Positions 24,396 to 33,871 are shown, numbered from the stretch's first letter. The stretch is DNA of 64,000 nucleotides from LMUY01 sp964247705 (GCA_964247705.1 CAXTVQ010000001.1:1-64000); one strand, 5' to 3'. Made by a program: numbers and translations. Notes: a model not told the origin generated them from the letters alone.

Positions 24396-25835
24396 ATGGA
24401 CAAGCCTAATATCGTCTTCATCATCACCGACCAGCAACGCTTCGACACCATCGCCGCCAGCGGCTTCCCCTACATGATCACCCCGCACCTCGACCGCCTC
24501 GTGCGCGAAGGCACCTCCTTCAGCCGCATGTTCGTGACCGCACCCTCCTGCGCACCCTCCCGCGCCAGCCTGTTCACCGGGCTGTATCCCCACACCAACG
24601 GCGTGTTCCGCAACGACGAGCGCTGGACGCACACCTGGGTGCAGCAACTGGCCGACGCCGGCTACCGCACCGTGAACGTGGGCAAGATGCACACCTCGCC
24701 ATTCGAGGAACCGTTCGGCTTCCACGAGCGCCACGTGACGGAGAACAAGGACCGGGCGAACCCCACCCTGCCCTACTTCATGGACAATTGGGACAAGGCG
24801 ATCTGGGCCGCCGGGTTCGAGAAGCCGAGCCGCATCACGCACCGCCGCCTGCCCGACTACCGCGAACGGCTCGGCGCCTTCGTGTGGGACCTGCCGCCCG
24901 AGCTGCACTCGGACAATTTCGTGCCCAACCTGGCCGCGCACTGGATCGACACCTACCGCTGGGACGGGCCGTTCTTCCTGCAGATCGGCATCCCCGGCCC
25001 GCATCCGCCGTATGACCCGACGCCCGATGCGCTGGCGCTTTACGATGACGCGGACCTACCTCAGCCGATCGGGGACCAGGCGGATTACGACAGCCAGCCA
25101 ACGCCGCTGAAGCGCCTGCGCGCGCAGCACCTCTCCACCGACCACGACGCCGTGGTCCACCTGCCCAACCCCACGCCGGAGCAGACAAGGCGGCAGCGGC
25201 AGCACTACTTTGCCAACGTGACCATGATCGACAGCCAGGTCGGGCATCTGCTGGAGTCGCTGGAGCGGCGCGGCGTGCTGGACAACACGGTGATCATTTT
25301 CACGTCGGACCACGGCGACTGCCTGAACGACCACGGCCACAGCCAGAAATGGAGCATGTACGAGCAGAGCGTGCGCGTGCCCGCCATTGTCTGGGCGCCG
25401 GGCAAGGTCGCGGCCGGGCGCGTGGTGGACGACCTGGTGTCGCTGTTCGACTTCGGGCCGACGGTGCTGGAGATGGCCGGGCTGCAGGCGCCGCGCTGGA
25501 TGGAGGCGCGGTCGCTGCTGCCGTATCTGACCGAGGGCGACGCGGACGCGCGGCGGTTCGTGTTCGCCGAACATTCCAACGACAAGATCCTGCACGGCAC
25601 CGAGTTCATGACCATGATCCGCGACCAGCGGTGGAAGCTGGTGCATTTCGTGGACTACGACGAGGGCCAGTTGTTCGACCTGGTGGCGGACCCGCAGGAG
25701 CTGCACAATCTTTGGTCCGACCCGGCGCACGAGGCGACACGGCGCGGGCTGGTGGACGAGATCCTGAAATGGCGCATCCGCAGCGACCTGAAGACGCAAG
25801 GCTGGACCGAGGCGATCACGGCGCGGCGGCGGTGA
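24396..25835 (+). CDS. Sulfatase (alkaline-phosphatase superfamily, Cys-type)
   Basis: 479 residues. N-terminal PNIVFIITDQQRFD holds the metal-binding aspartate pair. CAPSR at Cys52 within SCAPSRASLFTG is the Cys-type sulfatase motif that is oxidised to formylglycine. FTSDHGD near residue 310 supplies further metal ligands, and HGTEFMTMIRDQRWKLV...LFDLVADPQE is the usual C-terminal block. No signal peptide is visible, so cleavage of a sulfate ester in the cytoplasm is expected after uptake. Aryl, choline or sugar sulfates are possible. The activating enzyme is encoded next. Confidence 0.9.
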   Translation: MDKPNIVFIITDQQRFDTIAASGFPYMITPHLDRLVREGTSFSRMFVTAPSCAPSRASLFTGLYPHTNGVFRNDERWTHTWVQQLADAGYRTVNVGKMHTSPFEEPFGFHERHVTENKDRANPTLPYFMDNWDKAIWAAGFEKPSRITHRRLPDYRERLGAFVWDLPPELHSDNFVPNLAAHWIDTYRWDGPFFLQIGIPGPHPPYDPTPDALALYDDADLPQPIGDQADYDSQPTPLKRLRAQHLSTDHDAVVHLPNPTPEQTRRQRQHYFANVTMIDSQVGHLLESLERRGVLDNTVIIFTSDHGDCLNDHGHSQKWSMYEQSVRVPAIVWAPGKVAAGRVVDDLVSLFDFGPTVLEMAGLQAPRWMEARSLLPYLTEGDADARRFVFAEHSNDKILHGTEFMTMIRDQRWKLVHFVDYDEGQLFDLVADPQELHNLWSDPAHEATRRGLVDEILKWRIRSDLKTQGWTEAITARRR

Positions 25836-25844
25836 TCGGCTGAC

Positions 25845-26705
25845 GTGACGGATGCGGACATGGTCGCTGTTCCCGGCGGGCGGTTCGTCGCCGGGTCCGA
25901 CCGGCACTATCCGGAGGAGGCGCCGGCCCGCCTGTTGGAGGTCGGGCCGTTCCTGATGGACCGCACGCCGGTGACCAATGCAGCGTTCGCCGCGTTCGTG
26001 GCCGCGACGGGCTACGTGACGGTGGCGGAGCGGGCGCCGGACCCGGCGGATTACCCGGACGCGGATCCGGCGCAGCTAGCCGCCGGGTCCGTCGTGTTCA
26101 CGCCGCCGGCGCCGGGCGCGTCGCTGCGGTTCTGGGGCGATTGGTGGCGCTTCGTGCCCGGGGTGAACTGGCGGTCCGTTGCGGGCGGAGCGGATCATCC
26201 CGTGGTGCATGTGGCCCACGCGGACGCGGCCGCGTTTGCCGCGTGGGCGGGGAAGGCGTTGCCAACGGAAGCGGAGTGGGAGTTCGCGGCGCTGGGCGGC
26301 CGCGGCGGGACGGAGTTCGCGTGGGGGGATGAGCTCGAGCCAGGCGGGCGGCACCGGGCCAATGTCTGGCAGGGACGGTTTCCGTTCGAGAACACGGGGG
26401 CGGACGGGTTCGAGGGGACGTCGCCGGTGGGCAGCTATGAGGCTGATCCTTACGGCCTGGCGGACATGATCGGCAACGTTTGGGAGTGGACGGACGATGT
26501 TTGGACGCCGGACCGGACGGGTTTGCCGCATCGGGCTTGCTGCACACCGCCGGGCGGGGGGATCGTGCAACGGGTGATCAAGGGCGGGTCGCACCTGTGC
26601 GCGCCCAACTATTGTCAGCGCTACAGGCCGGCGGCGCGGCAACCGCAGGCGGTGGATAGCGGGACGAGCCATATCGGGTTCCGGTGTGTGCGGCGGGTTT
26701 TGTAA
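25845..26705 (+). CDS. Formylglycine-generating enzyme (sulfatase-modifying factor)
   Basis: 286 residues of the FGE/SUMF1 fold. The start DMVAVPGGRFVAGSDRHYPEEAP and KALPTEAEWEFAALGG are family hallmarks, and GNVWEWTDDVW is the conserved aromatic block. Cys252 and Cys257 (CAPNYC) match the copper-binding active-site cysteine pair, followed by RYRPAARQ. It oxidises the cysteine in CxPSR of sulfatases to formylglycine, so the adjacent sulfatase is its natural client. The GTG at 25845 is used; an ATG at 25860 is an alternative. Only ten bases separate it from the sulfatase stop. Confidence 0.93.
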   Translation: MTDADMVAVPGGRFVAGSDRHYPEEAPARLLEVGPFLMDRTPVTNAAFAAFVAATGYVTVAERAPDPADYPDADPAQLAAGSVVFTPPAPGASLRFWGDWWRFVPGVNWRSVAGGADHPVVHVAHADAAAFAAWAGKALPTEAEWEFAALGGRGGTEFAWGDELEPGGRHRANVWQGRFPFENTGADGFEGTSPVGSYEADPYGLADMIGNVWEWTDDVWTPDRTGLPHRACCTPPGGGIVQRVIKGGSHLCAPNYCQRYRPAARQPQAVDSGTSHIGFRCVRRVL

Positions 26706-26816
26706 AAGGGCCCGGGCTGCCGCTGGTGTGACGCCGTTTCCTTGCTGGCGGGGCTGTCTGGGGGTGTTCCCTTCTTGTTCTTGCAATCGTTGCGCGTTCG
26801 TGCTTATCTGGAGCCC

Positions 26817-27413
26817 ATGAACGTCCAGGCCGCTCCTCACCACACTGCTACCGACATGCTGAACGAACTTGCCGCCATCGGCATGCAGGCGGCTCGTATC
26901 GTAGTGCGGTTGATGGAGGTCGAGCAGGCGGCGGCAGACATCGTTGCTGCGTCCCTGCCGGCGTCGATCGTGGCGCCGGCTTCGCTGAAGGAGGCGACCG
27001 AGGGTGGCTTGAGTCTCGACCAGATGGCCGGGCTGATGGCCGGCGCGGTGCCACGCGTGGATGCGCTGGCGCGGGCGTTGGAGCGTATCTCGCGATCGGT
27101 TCGGCGCTGTGTTGCGCTGACCAAGCGGATCGAGGCTGGGTGGCCGCAGGTCGGACGGGCGGATGACCGGCCTGCGATGGTTCGGCGGCAGGTGAAGCGG
27201 GGCGTGTCCGAGGTTATCCGGCGCGTGAGCGATAGCGACACGGCTGAACGGCTGTTCGATGACCTTAATGAACGGTTGTTGGCTCCGGGGTTGGAGCAGG
27301 ACTTGCTCGACCTTCCGGTGGCGGCGATCGTTCGGCGGATCTGCCGCGATCTTGGGTTGGCGGTGGGGGATAAGCGGGCGGATCCGGCGGCGACGGTGGT
27401 GGATACGAGTTAG
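26817..27413 (+). CDS. Hypothetical helical protein
   Basis: 198 residues from ATG 26817 with CTGGAG upstream; the frame is open earlier but the extra 25 residues look like spacer. Mostly alpha-helical and charged (ALERISRSVRRCVALTKRIEAGW), with no signal peptide or membrane segment. ERLFDDLNERLLAPGLEQDLLDLPVAAIVRRICRDLG gives a regular helix pair at the C-terminus. I do not recognise a family. Codon use is somewhat less biased (several CGT, GTT) than in neighbours. It stands alone between the FGE gene and an MFS gene. Confidence 0.65.
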   Translation: MNVQAAPHHTATDMLNELAAIGMQAARIVVRLMEVEQAAADIVAASLPASIVAPASLKEATEGGLSLDQMAGLMAGAVPRVDALARALERISRSVRRCVALTKRIEAGWPQVGRADDRPAMVRRQVKRGVSEVIRRVSDSDTAERLFDDLNERLLAPGLEQDLLDLPVAAIVRRICRDLGLAVGDKRADPAATVVDTS

Positions 27414-27462
27414 CTCTTTGTCTGTATGTTGGGACGTCCTCTTTTGTGTGTGTGGCCCCCCT

Positions 27463-27484
27463 CCCTCAAGGGGAGGGGAGAGGA
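27463..27484. repeat. C/T-rich hairpin, intergenic family
   Basis: CCCCTCCC, a TCAAG loop and GGGAGGGG form a perfect hairpin upstream of the MFS gene. Very similar sequences occur at 38165, 45181, 50657 and 50736. Confidence 0.55.
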
Positions 27485-27559
27485 AGATTTAGCCCCGGCT
27501 TGATTTCGGCGGCCAAAGCGGCTGGCATGGCTTTGCCACAAGAAAACCGGGGAAATGCA

Positions 27560-28891
27560 ATGTCCGCCACGATCGCCGCTACACCGCGGGTGAGAACGAT
27601 ACAGCGCACCGCCTTGGCCATGCTGGTGGTCGCTGGCGTCGTCAACTACATCGACCGGGCGACGCTTGCGGTCGCAAATCCCCTGATCCGCAACGAGATG
27701 GGGCTGTCGGTGGCGGATATGGGCTATCTGCTGTCCGCTTTCCTGTGGTCCTACGCGTTCTCGCAATTGCCGACGGGCGCCATGGTGGACAAGCTCGGGC
27801 CGCGGCTGCTGCTGACGCTGGGGCTGTCGCTGTGGTCGGTCGCGCAGTTGCTGGGCGGGCTGGTGCAGAGCTTCGGGCAGTTCTTCGGCGCGCGGGTGCT
27901 GCTCGGCATCGGCGAGGCGCCGCAGTTCCCGACCGGCGCGCGGGTGGCGCGGGATTGGTTCAATCCGCGGGACCGCGGGCTTGCCACGGGGATCTTCAAC
28001 TGCGCTTCCACCCTGGGCACCGCGATCGCCGTGCCGCTGCTGACATTCCTGATGCTGGCATTCGGCTGGCGCTGGATGTTCGCCATCATGGGCGTGGCCG
28101 GGCTGCTGGTCGCGGGCGTCTGGTTTGCCGTCTATCGCAACCCGCAAGATGTCGGGCTGACGGCGGAGGAGAACGCATACCGCACCCAGGGCGACCCGCC
28201 GGGGCAGCGCACCAAGGTTACGTTTGCGGAGTGGAGGCAGTTGTTCCGGTTCCGCACCACGTGGGGGATGATCGGCGGCTATTTCGGCTGCATCTATCTC
28301 ACCTGGATCTACACGGCGTGGCTGCCGGGTTACCTGGAGATCGAGCGGCACATGAGTGTCCGCTACACCGGTTGGGCCGCCTCCATCCCGTTCGCCTGCG
28401 GTGTGGTGGGCGGCGTGCTGGGCGGCTATCTGGCCGATATCCTGGTGCGCCGGGGGGTCTCGCCGATGCGCAGCCGCAAGGTGCCGGCAGCGATCGCATT
28501 GCTGGGCACGGCGGCGTGCACGGTGGCTGCGGCCTATGTGGAGAGCAACACGCTGGCGATCGCGTTCATCTCCGCCTCACTGTTCCTGGTCTACATCACC
28601 AGCACCTGCGCCTGGGCGCTGTCCTCGGTGGCGGCGCCGACCAACTGCACGGCCTCGATCGGGGCGATGCAGAATTTCGGCGGCTATCTGGGCGGCGCTC
28701 TGGCGCCCACGGTGACGGGGCTGATCGTGCAGAACACGGGCTCGTTCGTCTTGGCGCTGGTCGTGGGCGGCGTGATCGGGACGGTGTCGGCCGCGTGCTA
28801 CCTGTTCGTGGTGAAGGACCCGATCACGGCGGCTGATCTCGGGACGCCAACAGGAACGGAGCCCGTCGGGTTGGCGGGGGTGCGGCTTTGA
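27560..28891 (+). CDS. MFS transporter, anion:cation symporter (ACS) family
   Basis: 443 residues from ATG 27560 (GGGGAAATGCA upstream); an in-frame start at 27446 would translate the hairpin. Twelve hydrophobic segments. NYIDRATLAVANPLI in the first segment and YAFSQLPTGAMVDKLGPR in the first loop are ACS-family features, known from glucarate, galactonate, tartrate and phthalate symporters. WLPGYLEIERHMS begins the second half. It probably imports an organic anion by proton or sodium symport. It is coupled by a TTGA overlap to the exported hydrolase, which may process the same compound (inference). Confidence 0.87.
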   Translation: MSATIAATPRVRTIQRTALAMLVVAGVVNYIDRATLAVANPLIRNEMGLSVADMGYLLSAFLWSYAFSQLPTGAMVDKLGPRLLLTLGLSLWSVAQLLGGLVQSFGQFFGARVLLGIGEAPQFPTGARVARDWFNPRDRGLATGIFNCASTLGTAIAVPLLTFLMLAFGWRWMFAIMGVAGLLVAGVWFAVYRNPQDVGLTAEENAYRTQGDPPGQRTKVTFAEWRQLFRFRTTWGMIGGYFGCIYLTWIYTAWLPGYLEIERHMSVRYTGWAASIPFACGVVGGVLGGYLADILVRRGVSPMRSRKVPAAIALLGTAACTVAAAYVESNTLAIAFISASLFLVYITSTCAWALSSVAAPTNCTASIGAMQNFGGYLGGALAPTVTGLIVQNTGSFVLALVVGGVIGTVSAACYLFVVKDPITAADLGTPTGTEPVGLAGVRL

Positions 28892-29898
28892 TTGCCTCGC
28901 GCCGCAGCGTCCTGCTTGGGGCGGCGGGGGCCGGTTTGGTGTTGCCGGTGGCCGCGCAACCGGCGGCTGAGACGGTCTGGTATGGCGAGTACGAGGCGTT
29001 CAAGGAGCGGGACGGCAAGCGCATCCGGCTGCAGATGTATCGCAAGCGGGTCGGGCAGCCGTCGTCGGGTGGCGGTGGTGCGGGTGGCGATGGGCGGCCG
29101 GTGCTGTTCCTGGTGCACGGGTCGTCGCCGGCGGCGCTGTCGTCGTTCGACCTTTCGGTGCCGGGTCATGGCGAATACTCGTTGATGGACGTGTTCGCGC
29201 AGGCCGGGTTCGACGTCTGGACGATGGACCACGAGGGCTATGGCCGGTCTGACCATACGGACGGCAACTCGGACATCGCGAGCGGGGTGCAGGATCTGAT
29301 CGCCGGTGCCGCCGTGGTGCAGGCTCAGACGGGACAGGCGCGCATGCACATGCTGGGCGAGTCGTCCGGCGCGCTGCGGGCCGGCGCCTACGCGATGGCG
29401 CAGCCGGATCGGATGCGGCGGCTGGTGCTGGAGGCGTTCACCTATACCGGCGAGGGCTCCCCCACGCTCGGCAAGCGGGCGGAACAGGCGGCGTTCTACC
29501 GCACGCACAACCGCCGGCCGCGGGACAAGGCGATGCTGCTCAGCATCTTCACGCGCGACCACCCGGGCACCACGGACCCGGCGGCCGCGGAGGCGTTCGC
29601 CGAGAAGGAGATGCAGTTCGGCGACAGCGTGCCCACCGGCACGTACCTGGACATGACGACGAACCTGCCCGTAGTGGACCCGGCGCGCGTGCTGTGCCCG
29701 GTGCTGATCATCAAGGGCGAGTACGACGGCATCTCGGCTTTGCCGGATCTGCAGGCGTTCTTTGCCAAGCTGCCGAATGGCGACCGCCAGTTGTCGATCA
29801 TCGCCGGAGCGGCGCACGCGATCGGCATGAGCCGCAACCGGGCGGCGTTCTGGCACGTGGTGACGGCGTTCCTGACGGTTCCGGATACGGCGGCCTGA
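28888..29898 (+). CDS. Exported alpha/beta hydrolase
   Basis: 336 residues from TTG 28888, overlapping the transporter stop. An N-terminal signal (SRRSVLLGAAGAGLVLPVAAQ) with two arginines suggests Tat export. Nucleophile elbow GESSG near residue 155, oxyanion HGSSPAAL near 75, acidic GEYDGIS near 280 and His in GAAHAIGMS near 310 make a complete triad. It resembles alpha/beta-fold lipases and esterases; the substrate is unknown. It might release an organic acid for the MFS symporter encoded upstream (inference). Confidence 0.85.
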   Translation: MIASRRSVLLGAAGAGLVLPVAAQPAAETVWYGEYEAFKERDGKRIRLQMYRKRVGQPSSGGGGAGGDGRPVLFLVHGSSPAALSSFDLSVPGHGEYSLMDVFAQAGFDVWTMDHEGYGRSDHTDGNSDIASGVQDLIAGAAVVQAQTGQARMHMLGESSGALRAGAYAMAQPDRMRRLVLEAFTYTGEGSPTLGKRAEQAAFYRTHNRRPRDKAMLLSIFTRDHPGTTDPAAAEAFAEKEMQFGDSVPTGTYLDMTTNLPVVDPARVLCPVLIIKGEYDGISALPDLQAFFAKLPNGDRQLSIIAGAAHAIGMSRNRAAFWHVVTAFLTVPDTAA

Positions 29899-29951
29899 TT
29901 GGCCGGTCAACGGCGAGCATATGCGGGTTGTTTCGAAACGGGGAGGCGGTG

Positions 29952-30299
29952 ATGTCGCGGGGTCTACGGATAATCCTTGTTGCTGCTGGCGCGGTGATGG
30001 TGAGCGGGCAGGCGCCGCGCGATCCGTTCTTCCACATCGTCCAGCCCAGCCGTGGCTTGGTGGACTGCGGTGGGCGGCCGATCTCACTGGATGGGGCGCA
30101 CTCGGCCATTCAACTGACGGGGTATTGCCCTGTGGTGCAAGTGGCGGGTGAGCACAACGACATCATGGTGCCGATACCGCCGGCGGGGACCATCCAGATC
30201 GTGGCGCCGCACAACGACGTCACGTGGTTTCAGACGGCGCCCGGGCCGCCGCCGCGATTGCTGGCGTTGGCGCCGAGCAACTCGTTCCACCAGCGTTGA
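29952..30299 (+). CDS. Small exported protein (DUF3060-like)
   Basis: 115 residues with a signal peptide (residues 1-20, LRIILVAAGAVMVSGQA). The mature part carries LVDCGGRPISLDGAHSAIQLTG and EHNDIMVPIPPAGTIQIVAPHNDVTW, a beta-solenoid-like pattern with repeated 'xNDxxV' turns reminiscent of DUF3060 proteins. Two cysteines could form a disulfide. GGGAGGCGG lies upstream of ATG 29952. It follows the hydrolase gene by 53 bases. Function unknown; the family guess is by eye. Confidence 0.6.
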   Translation: MSRGLRIILVAAGAVMVSGQAPRDPFFHIVQPSRGLVDCGGRPISLDGAHSAIQLTGYCPVVQVAGEHNDIMVPIPPAGTIQIVAPHNDVTWFQTAPGPPPRLLALAPSNSFHQR

Positions 30300-30369
30300 G
30301 CGGGTGCGTTGCGGCGGGCGTTGCCAGGCCTACGATGGATCGCTTGAGGCTGGCAGTGATGGCCGCTTC

Positions 30370-32679
30370 CTAGCGCTGCAATCCTGACCGGGACCGTAGG
30401 AATGCGTTCGGATCGGCCGAGCCCGACGGCTGTAGCTGCTGCAATTGCTGCGGGACCGCGGCAGACCCGCTCAGCGTGTCACGCAGGTCCTCCGTCAGCG
30501 AACGGGCGTCACGCTGGTCGTGGATGACGTGGGGAGTGATCAACACCAGGAGTTCGGTCCGTGTCCGCGCATTGGCCTGCTGGCTGACCAGCGCACCGAG
30601 CAGCGGGATGTCCTTGATCCAGGGAATGCCCTGGTTCTGACGCGAGTCCGAGTCCTGGATCAACCCGGCCAACCCGATCGTCTGACCGTCCTGCACCACC
30701 ACGCGGCTGGTCACGCTGCGCTCGTTGAAGGTCGGGCTGTTCACGCCGGCGGTGGTCACGGCGGCCGCCACGTCGCTCACCTCCTGCGCGATGTCCAGCG
30801 TGACCAAGCCACCGCTGTTCACCCGCGGCGTCACCTGCATGATCACGCCGGTCTGCTGGTAGTTGATCGAGTTCACCACGGGAGCGCCGCTGGTGATCGT
30901 GCTCTGCGACGTCTGGCTGAGGTAGGGGACGAGCGCGCCGACCTCGAGCCGCGCGGCCTCGTTGTCCAGCACCATCAATTGCGGGGAGGACAGCACCTTC
31001 ACCTTGGTCACCGACTGCAGCAGGCTGAGCGCAGCGGACGTACCGCCGTTGCCGCTGAGCACGAAGCCCGGAAAGTTGGAGGCGAGCCCGGTGGCGGTGG
31101 CGAGCGTGGAGGCCGCTGCGGACGCGAACGACAGTTCTCCCTGCAAGCCGCCGGCCTTGAAGAAGAACTGGGTGCCGTAGTTGAGGTTGTCGTTCAGGTC
31201 CACCTCGGCGATCGTGGCGTCGATGCGGACCTGCAACGGCAGGATGTCGAGCTTGCGCAGCATGGTCTCGACCGTGTCGTTCTCCTGCGGGGTGGCGTAG
31301 ACCAGCAGCGCGTTGTTCTGCGAGTTCGGGATGATCCGCATGGCTTCGGCGCTGGCGGCGCCGCCGCCGCCGGCGTCGCTCGCCCCATCCAGCCCGCCGA
31401 GCAGGGGATTGCCGGAGGCGGGCGAGGCGGGGGCCGTCGCTGGCGTGCCGGCCTGGCCCTGGGCGGTGCCGAGACCGCCGGTGATGCCGCCGGTGCTACC
31501 GCCGATGCCGCCCGCGCCCAGGCTGCTGCCCAGGCCGTTGCCGCTGCCGGCGCCGATGCCGTTGCCGGTGACGCTGGTGCCGATATTGGTCCCTGCGCCG
31601 CCCGCGCGCTGGGCGGAGATGCTGTTGGGCGCGCCGCCGGAGGGCGGGGTGGGCGTCGCGGTGACGTTGTTGGGCGTGAACGCCTGCTGCAGCACGTAGG
31701 CGGTGTCGTTGCTGCGGCTGTTCTGCAGGTAATAGACGTGCCAGGAACGCACGGTCAGCCGCCGCTTGCGTTCCACCAGGCCATAGATGCGCCGCGCTTC
31801 GTCGATGTAGCGGGGCTGGTTGGACACGACGAGCACGGATTGGATCCGCGCCATCGGGATCACGCGCACCACGTTGCCGAGGGAGCTGCCGGCGCCGCGC
31901 AGGCCGTCCTGCATGGCGGAGGCGAAGTCCTTGGCGTCGCCGGAGGTCACGGGCAGCAGGGCGTAGGATTGGCCGGCCAGGGTGTCGATGTCGAAGGCGT
32001 CGATCAGGCCGTTGAGCACCTGCTGCGTCGCCGGGTCACCGCTGATGATGAGGGCGTTGCGGCCGTTATCGGCGGCGATGCGGCCGCCATTCTGCACGAA
32101 GGGCGCGAGTGTCTTGGCCAGGTCGTCGGCGCTGGCATAACGGAGCGGGTGCAGCGACGTGCCGGCGCCGCCCGCCTCGCCGCCGGCCAGACCCGGCGTG
32201 GTCGCGGCCGCGGCGGCCGGCAGCACGCGGTAAATACCGCCCGATTGCACCAGGGCGGCGCCATTCTGCGCCAGCAAGGTCTGCAGCACGGACAAGGCCT
32301 GCTCGCGCGTCAGCGGCTCGGCGGTGCGCAGGGTGGCGGTGCCGTGGACAGACGGGTCGATCGTGTAGGTGCGGCCGAGCGTGACGCCAAGGATCTGGCT
32401 GACGACCTCGCGGATATCGGTGTCGGCGAAGTTGAGCGAGATGTCGCCGCCGCCGCTGGCCGCGGTAGGGGTGCGAAGCGAGACGACCGGGGCGGCGGCC
32501 GTGCTGATCTGCGGCGGCGGGTCGGCAGTGGGGGTGCCGACGACGCCGTTCACGCGGGGCGCGGCCTCGCCGGCCTGGGGCGAGGGTTGCGGCAAGGTGG
32601 GGAAGCGGGTGCCTTCTCGCGGGGCGCACGCCACCAGCGCCGCCAGAGGCAGCAGCGCGAGCAGCCGGTAAGCGGTCAT
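30370..32679 (-). CDS. gspD: Type II secretion system secretin GspD
   Basis: 769 residues, lipoprotein-type signal (LPLAALVACA). N0 domain ISLNFADTDIREVVSQILG, then N1-N3 repeats (for example YASADDLAKTLAPFVQNGGRIAADN), and the C-terminal secretin domain with VPYLSQ..., GVIMQVTPRVN and RTELLVLITPHVI. A glycine/serine-rich low-complexity insert at about residues 350-400 (GTNIGTSVTGNGIGAGSGNG and on) lies in the N3 region. It forms the outer-membrane channel. ATG 32679 overlaps the gspN-like stop. No other T2SS gene follows it. Confidence 0.93.
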   Translation of the reverse strand: MTAYRLLALLPLAALVACAPREGTRFPTLPQPSPQAGEAAPRVNGVVGTPTADPPPQISTAAAPVVSLRTPTAASGGGDISLNFADTDIREVVSQILGVTLGRTYTIDPSVHGTATLRTAEPLTREQALSVLQTLLAQNGAALVQSGGIYRVLPAAAAATTPGLAGGEAGGAGTSLHPLRYASADDLAKTLAPFVQNGGRIAADNGRNALIISGDPATQQVLNGLIDAFDIDTLAGQSYALLPVTSGDAKDFASAMQDGLRGAGSSLGNVVRVIPMARIQSVLVVSNQPRYIDEARRIYGLVERKRRLTVRSWHVYYLQNSRSNDTAYVLQQAFTPNNVTATPTPPSGGAPNSISAQRAGGAGTNIGTSVTGNGIGAGSGNGLGSSLGAGGIGGSTGGITGGLGTAQGQAGTPATAPASPASGNPLLGGLDGASDAGGGGAASAEAMRIIPNSQNNALLVYATPQENDTVETMLRKLDILPLQVRIDATIAEVDLNDNLNYGTQFFFKAGGLQGELSFASAAASTLATATGLASNFPGFVLSGNGGTSAALSLLQSVTKVKVLSSPQLMVLDNEAARLEVGALVPYLSQTSQSTITSGAPVVNSINYQQTGVIMQVTPRVNSGGLVTLDIAQEVSDVAAAVTTAGVNSPTFNERSVTSRVVVQDGQTIGLAGLIQDSDSRQNQGIPWIKDIPLLGALVSQQANARTRTELLVLITPHVIHDQRDARSLTEDLRDTLSGSAAVPQQLQQLQPSGSADPNAFLRSRSGLQR

Positions 32680-33299
32680 CGGGACGTCCTGGCCGCCGGC
32701 GTCGCCGGCGTGTTGAAGAAGTTCGGCGCCCCTTGAGACGGGGGCTGGTTGAGCGGTCTCGTATCCAACTGAGGCAGTTGCGGCAACAAGATCCCTGCCC
32801 TGGCCGGTTGCGGCAGTCCGGACACCGCCTCCCCGCTGCTGGAGAACGTCGGGCGGACGGTGCGGCGCCCGTTCGGACCGGCAAGCTGGACGTCGCCGGC
32901 ATGGATCGCCTCGACCTGCCACGCACCGATGCTGCCGCCTTCGCCGACCACGGTGCCGCGCCCGTTGGAGTCGGCCGTGGCAAAGATGGCGCTGCGGCCC
33001 GTCGGCGTCATGAGGATGCCGGCCAGGCGCGGCGGTTCGATTTGACCGGCCGCGGCGGGAGACGGGGCGGCACCCGGAGCCTTCGGCCGGCGGTCGGGAT
33101 TGAACAGTGGGCGCCCGAGGATCAGCCCGGTGTAGGCCGCCACTGGCTCGGCCGCTTCCCCGCCCCGGTCGGTCCGGGGAAGCGGCGGAAGCGTGGCGGC
33201 TGGGATTGGCGGAGCTGGCTTCAGGGTGATCTCGGCCGCGATCCCCACCGCGAGCAGCATGGCCAGCAGCCACGCCGCACGGGCCAGCGAAAGCGTCAT
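32676..33299 (-). CDS. Type II secretion GspC/GspN-like inner-membrane protein
   Basis: 207 residues. One N-terminal membrane helix (LSLARAAWLLAMLLAVGIAA) then a proline-rich periplasmic linker and AAYTGLILGRPLFNPDRRP, which resembles the homology region of GspC/GspN proteins. The C-terminal half is disordered-looking (PQPARAGILLPQLPQLD). It probably connects the inner-membrane platform to the secretin. Both ends are in ATGA overlaps with gspM and gspD, fixing the start at 33299. Confidence 0.75.
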   Translation of the reverse strand: MTLSLARAAWLLAMLLAVGIAAEITLKPAPPIPAATLPPLPRTDRGGEAAEPVAAYTGLILGRPLFNPDRRPKAPGAAPSPAAAGQIEPPRLAGILMTPTGRSAIFATADSNGRGTVVGEGGSIGAWQVEAIHAGDVQLAGPNGRRTVRPTFSSSGEAVSGLPQPARAGILLPQLPQLDTRPLNQPPSQGAPNFFNTPATPAARTSR

Positions 33300-33871
33300 G
33301 GCTTCGCGGCTGTCCCCGTGTGGAAGGCGATTACGGTGAACGAGGCTTCGAAGGGGTGGCTGTCTGTCGAGCCGAGGGCGAGCGATTGGCGGAGCGACAG
33401 ATCGTCCACCAACATCCGCGGGATTGCCTGCGCGATGCTGTTGAGCAGGGCGACGACGACCGGCCAACCGCCGGTGGCCGTCACGTGCAGGCTGATGCGG
33501 CGGTATGCGCCTACGGGTTCGGCCGGGAGGATCTCGGCACTGGTCACGGTGGCACCCGCCTTGACGGCGAGATCCTGCACCGCTTGCTGCAGGGTGGCCC
33601 CGGCGATCGCGTCCGTCGCACCCTCCAGCACGGCCTGCGGCGCCGGGGAGGAGGTGTTGGCCTGGGCGAGCTGGGCGCGCAGAGCGGGTGCGGACGCGAC
33701 GATGGCGGCCATGCGGTCGGCCAAGGTTTGTTGTTGCGCCAGATAATCCGCTCGGGCCCCGTACCAGTCGAGCGCCGGGCCGATGACGCCGAGCCACAGC
33801 ACCGCTGCCACGAGCAGCGTCAGCCCGAGGGCAAGCGCCTGGCCGCGGCGGCCTATTGGAAGCGGGGTCAA
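33296..33871 (-). CDS. gspM: Type II secretion GspM-like protein
   Basis: 191 residues. A single N-terminal membrane helix (ALALGLTLLVAAVLWLGVIG), a coiled segment (YLAQQQTLADRMAAIVAS) and a ferredoxin-like C-terminal domain (RRISLHVTATGGWPVVVALLNSI) as in GspM/PilO-type proteins. It would stabilise GspL in the inner-membrane platform. It starts in a four-base overlap with gspL and ends in an ATGA overlap with the gspN-like gene. Confidence 0.82.
   Translation of the reverse strand: MTPLPIGRRGQALALGLTLLVAAVLWLGVIGPALDWYGARADYLAQQQTLADRMAAIVASAPALRAQLAQANTSSPAPQAVLEGATDAIAGATLQQAVQDLAVKAGATVTSAEILPAEPVGAYRRISLHVTATGGWPVVVALLNSIAQAIPRMLVDDLSLRQSLALGSTDSHPFEASFTVIAFHTGTAAKP

Noticed and set aside
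30445..32736. 763-codon plus-strand open frame across gspD
   Set aside because: Antisense to a clear secretin; composition is Gly/His/Arg-rich with no recognisable motif.
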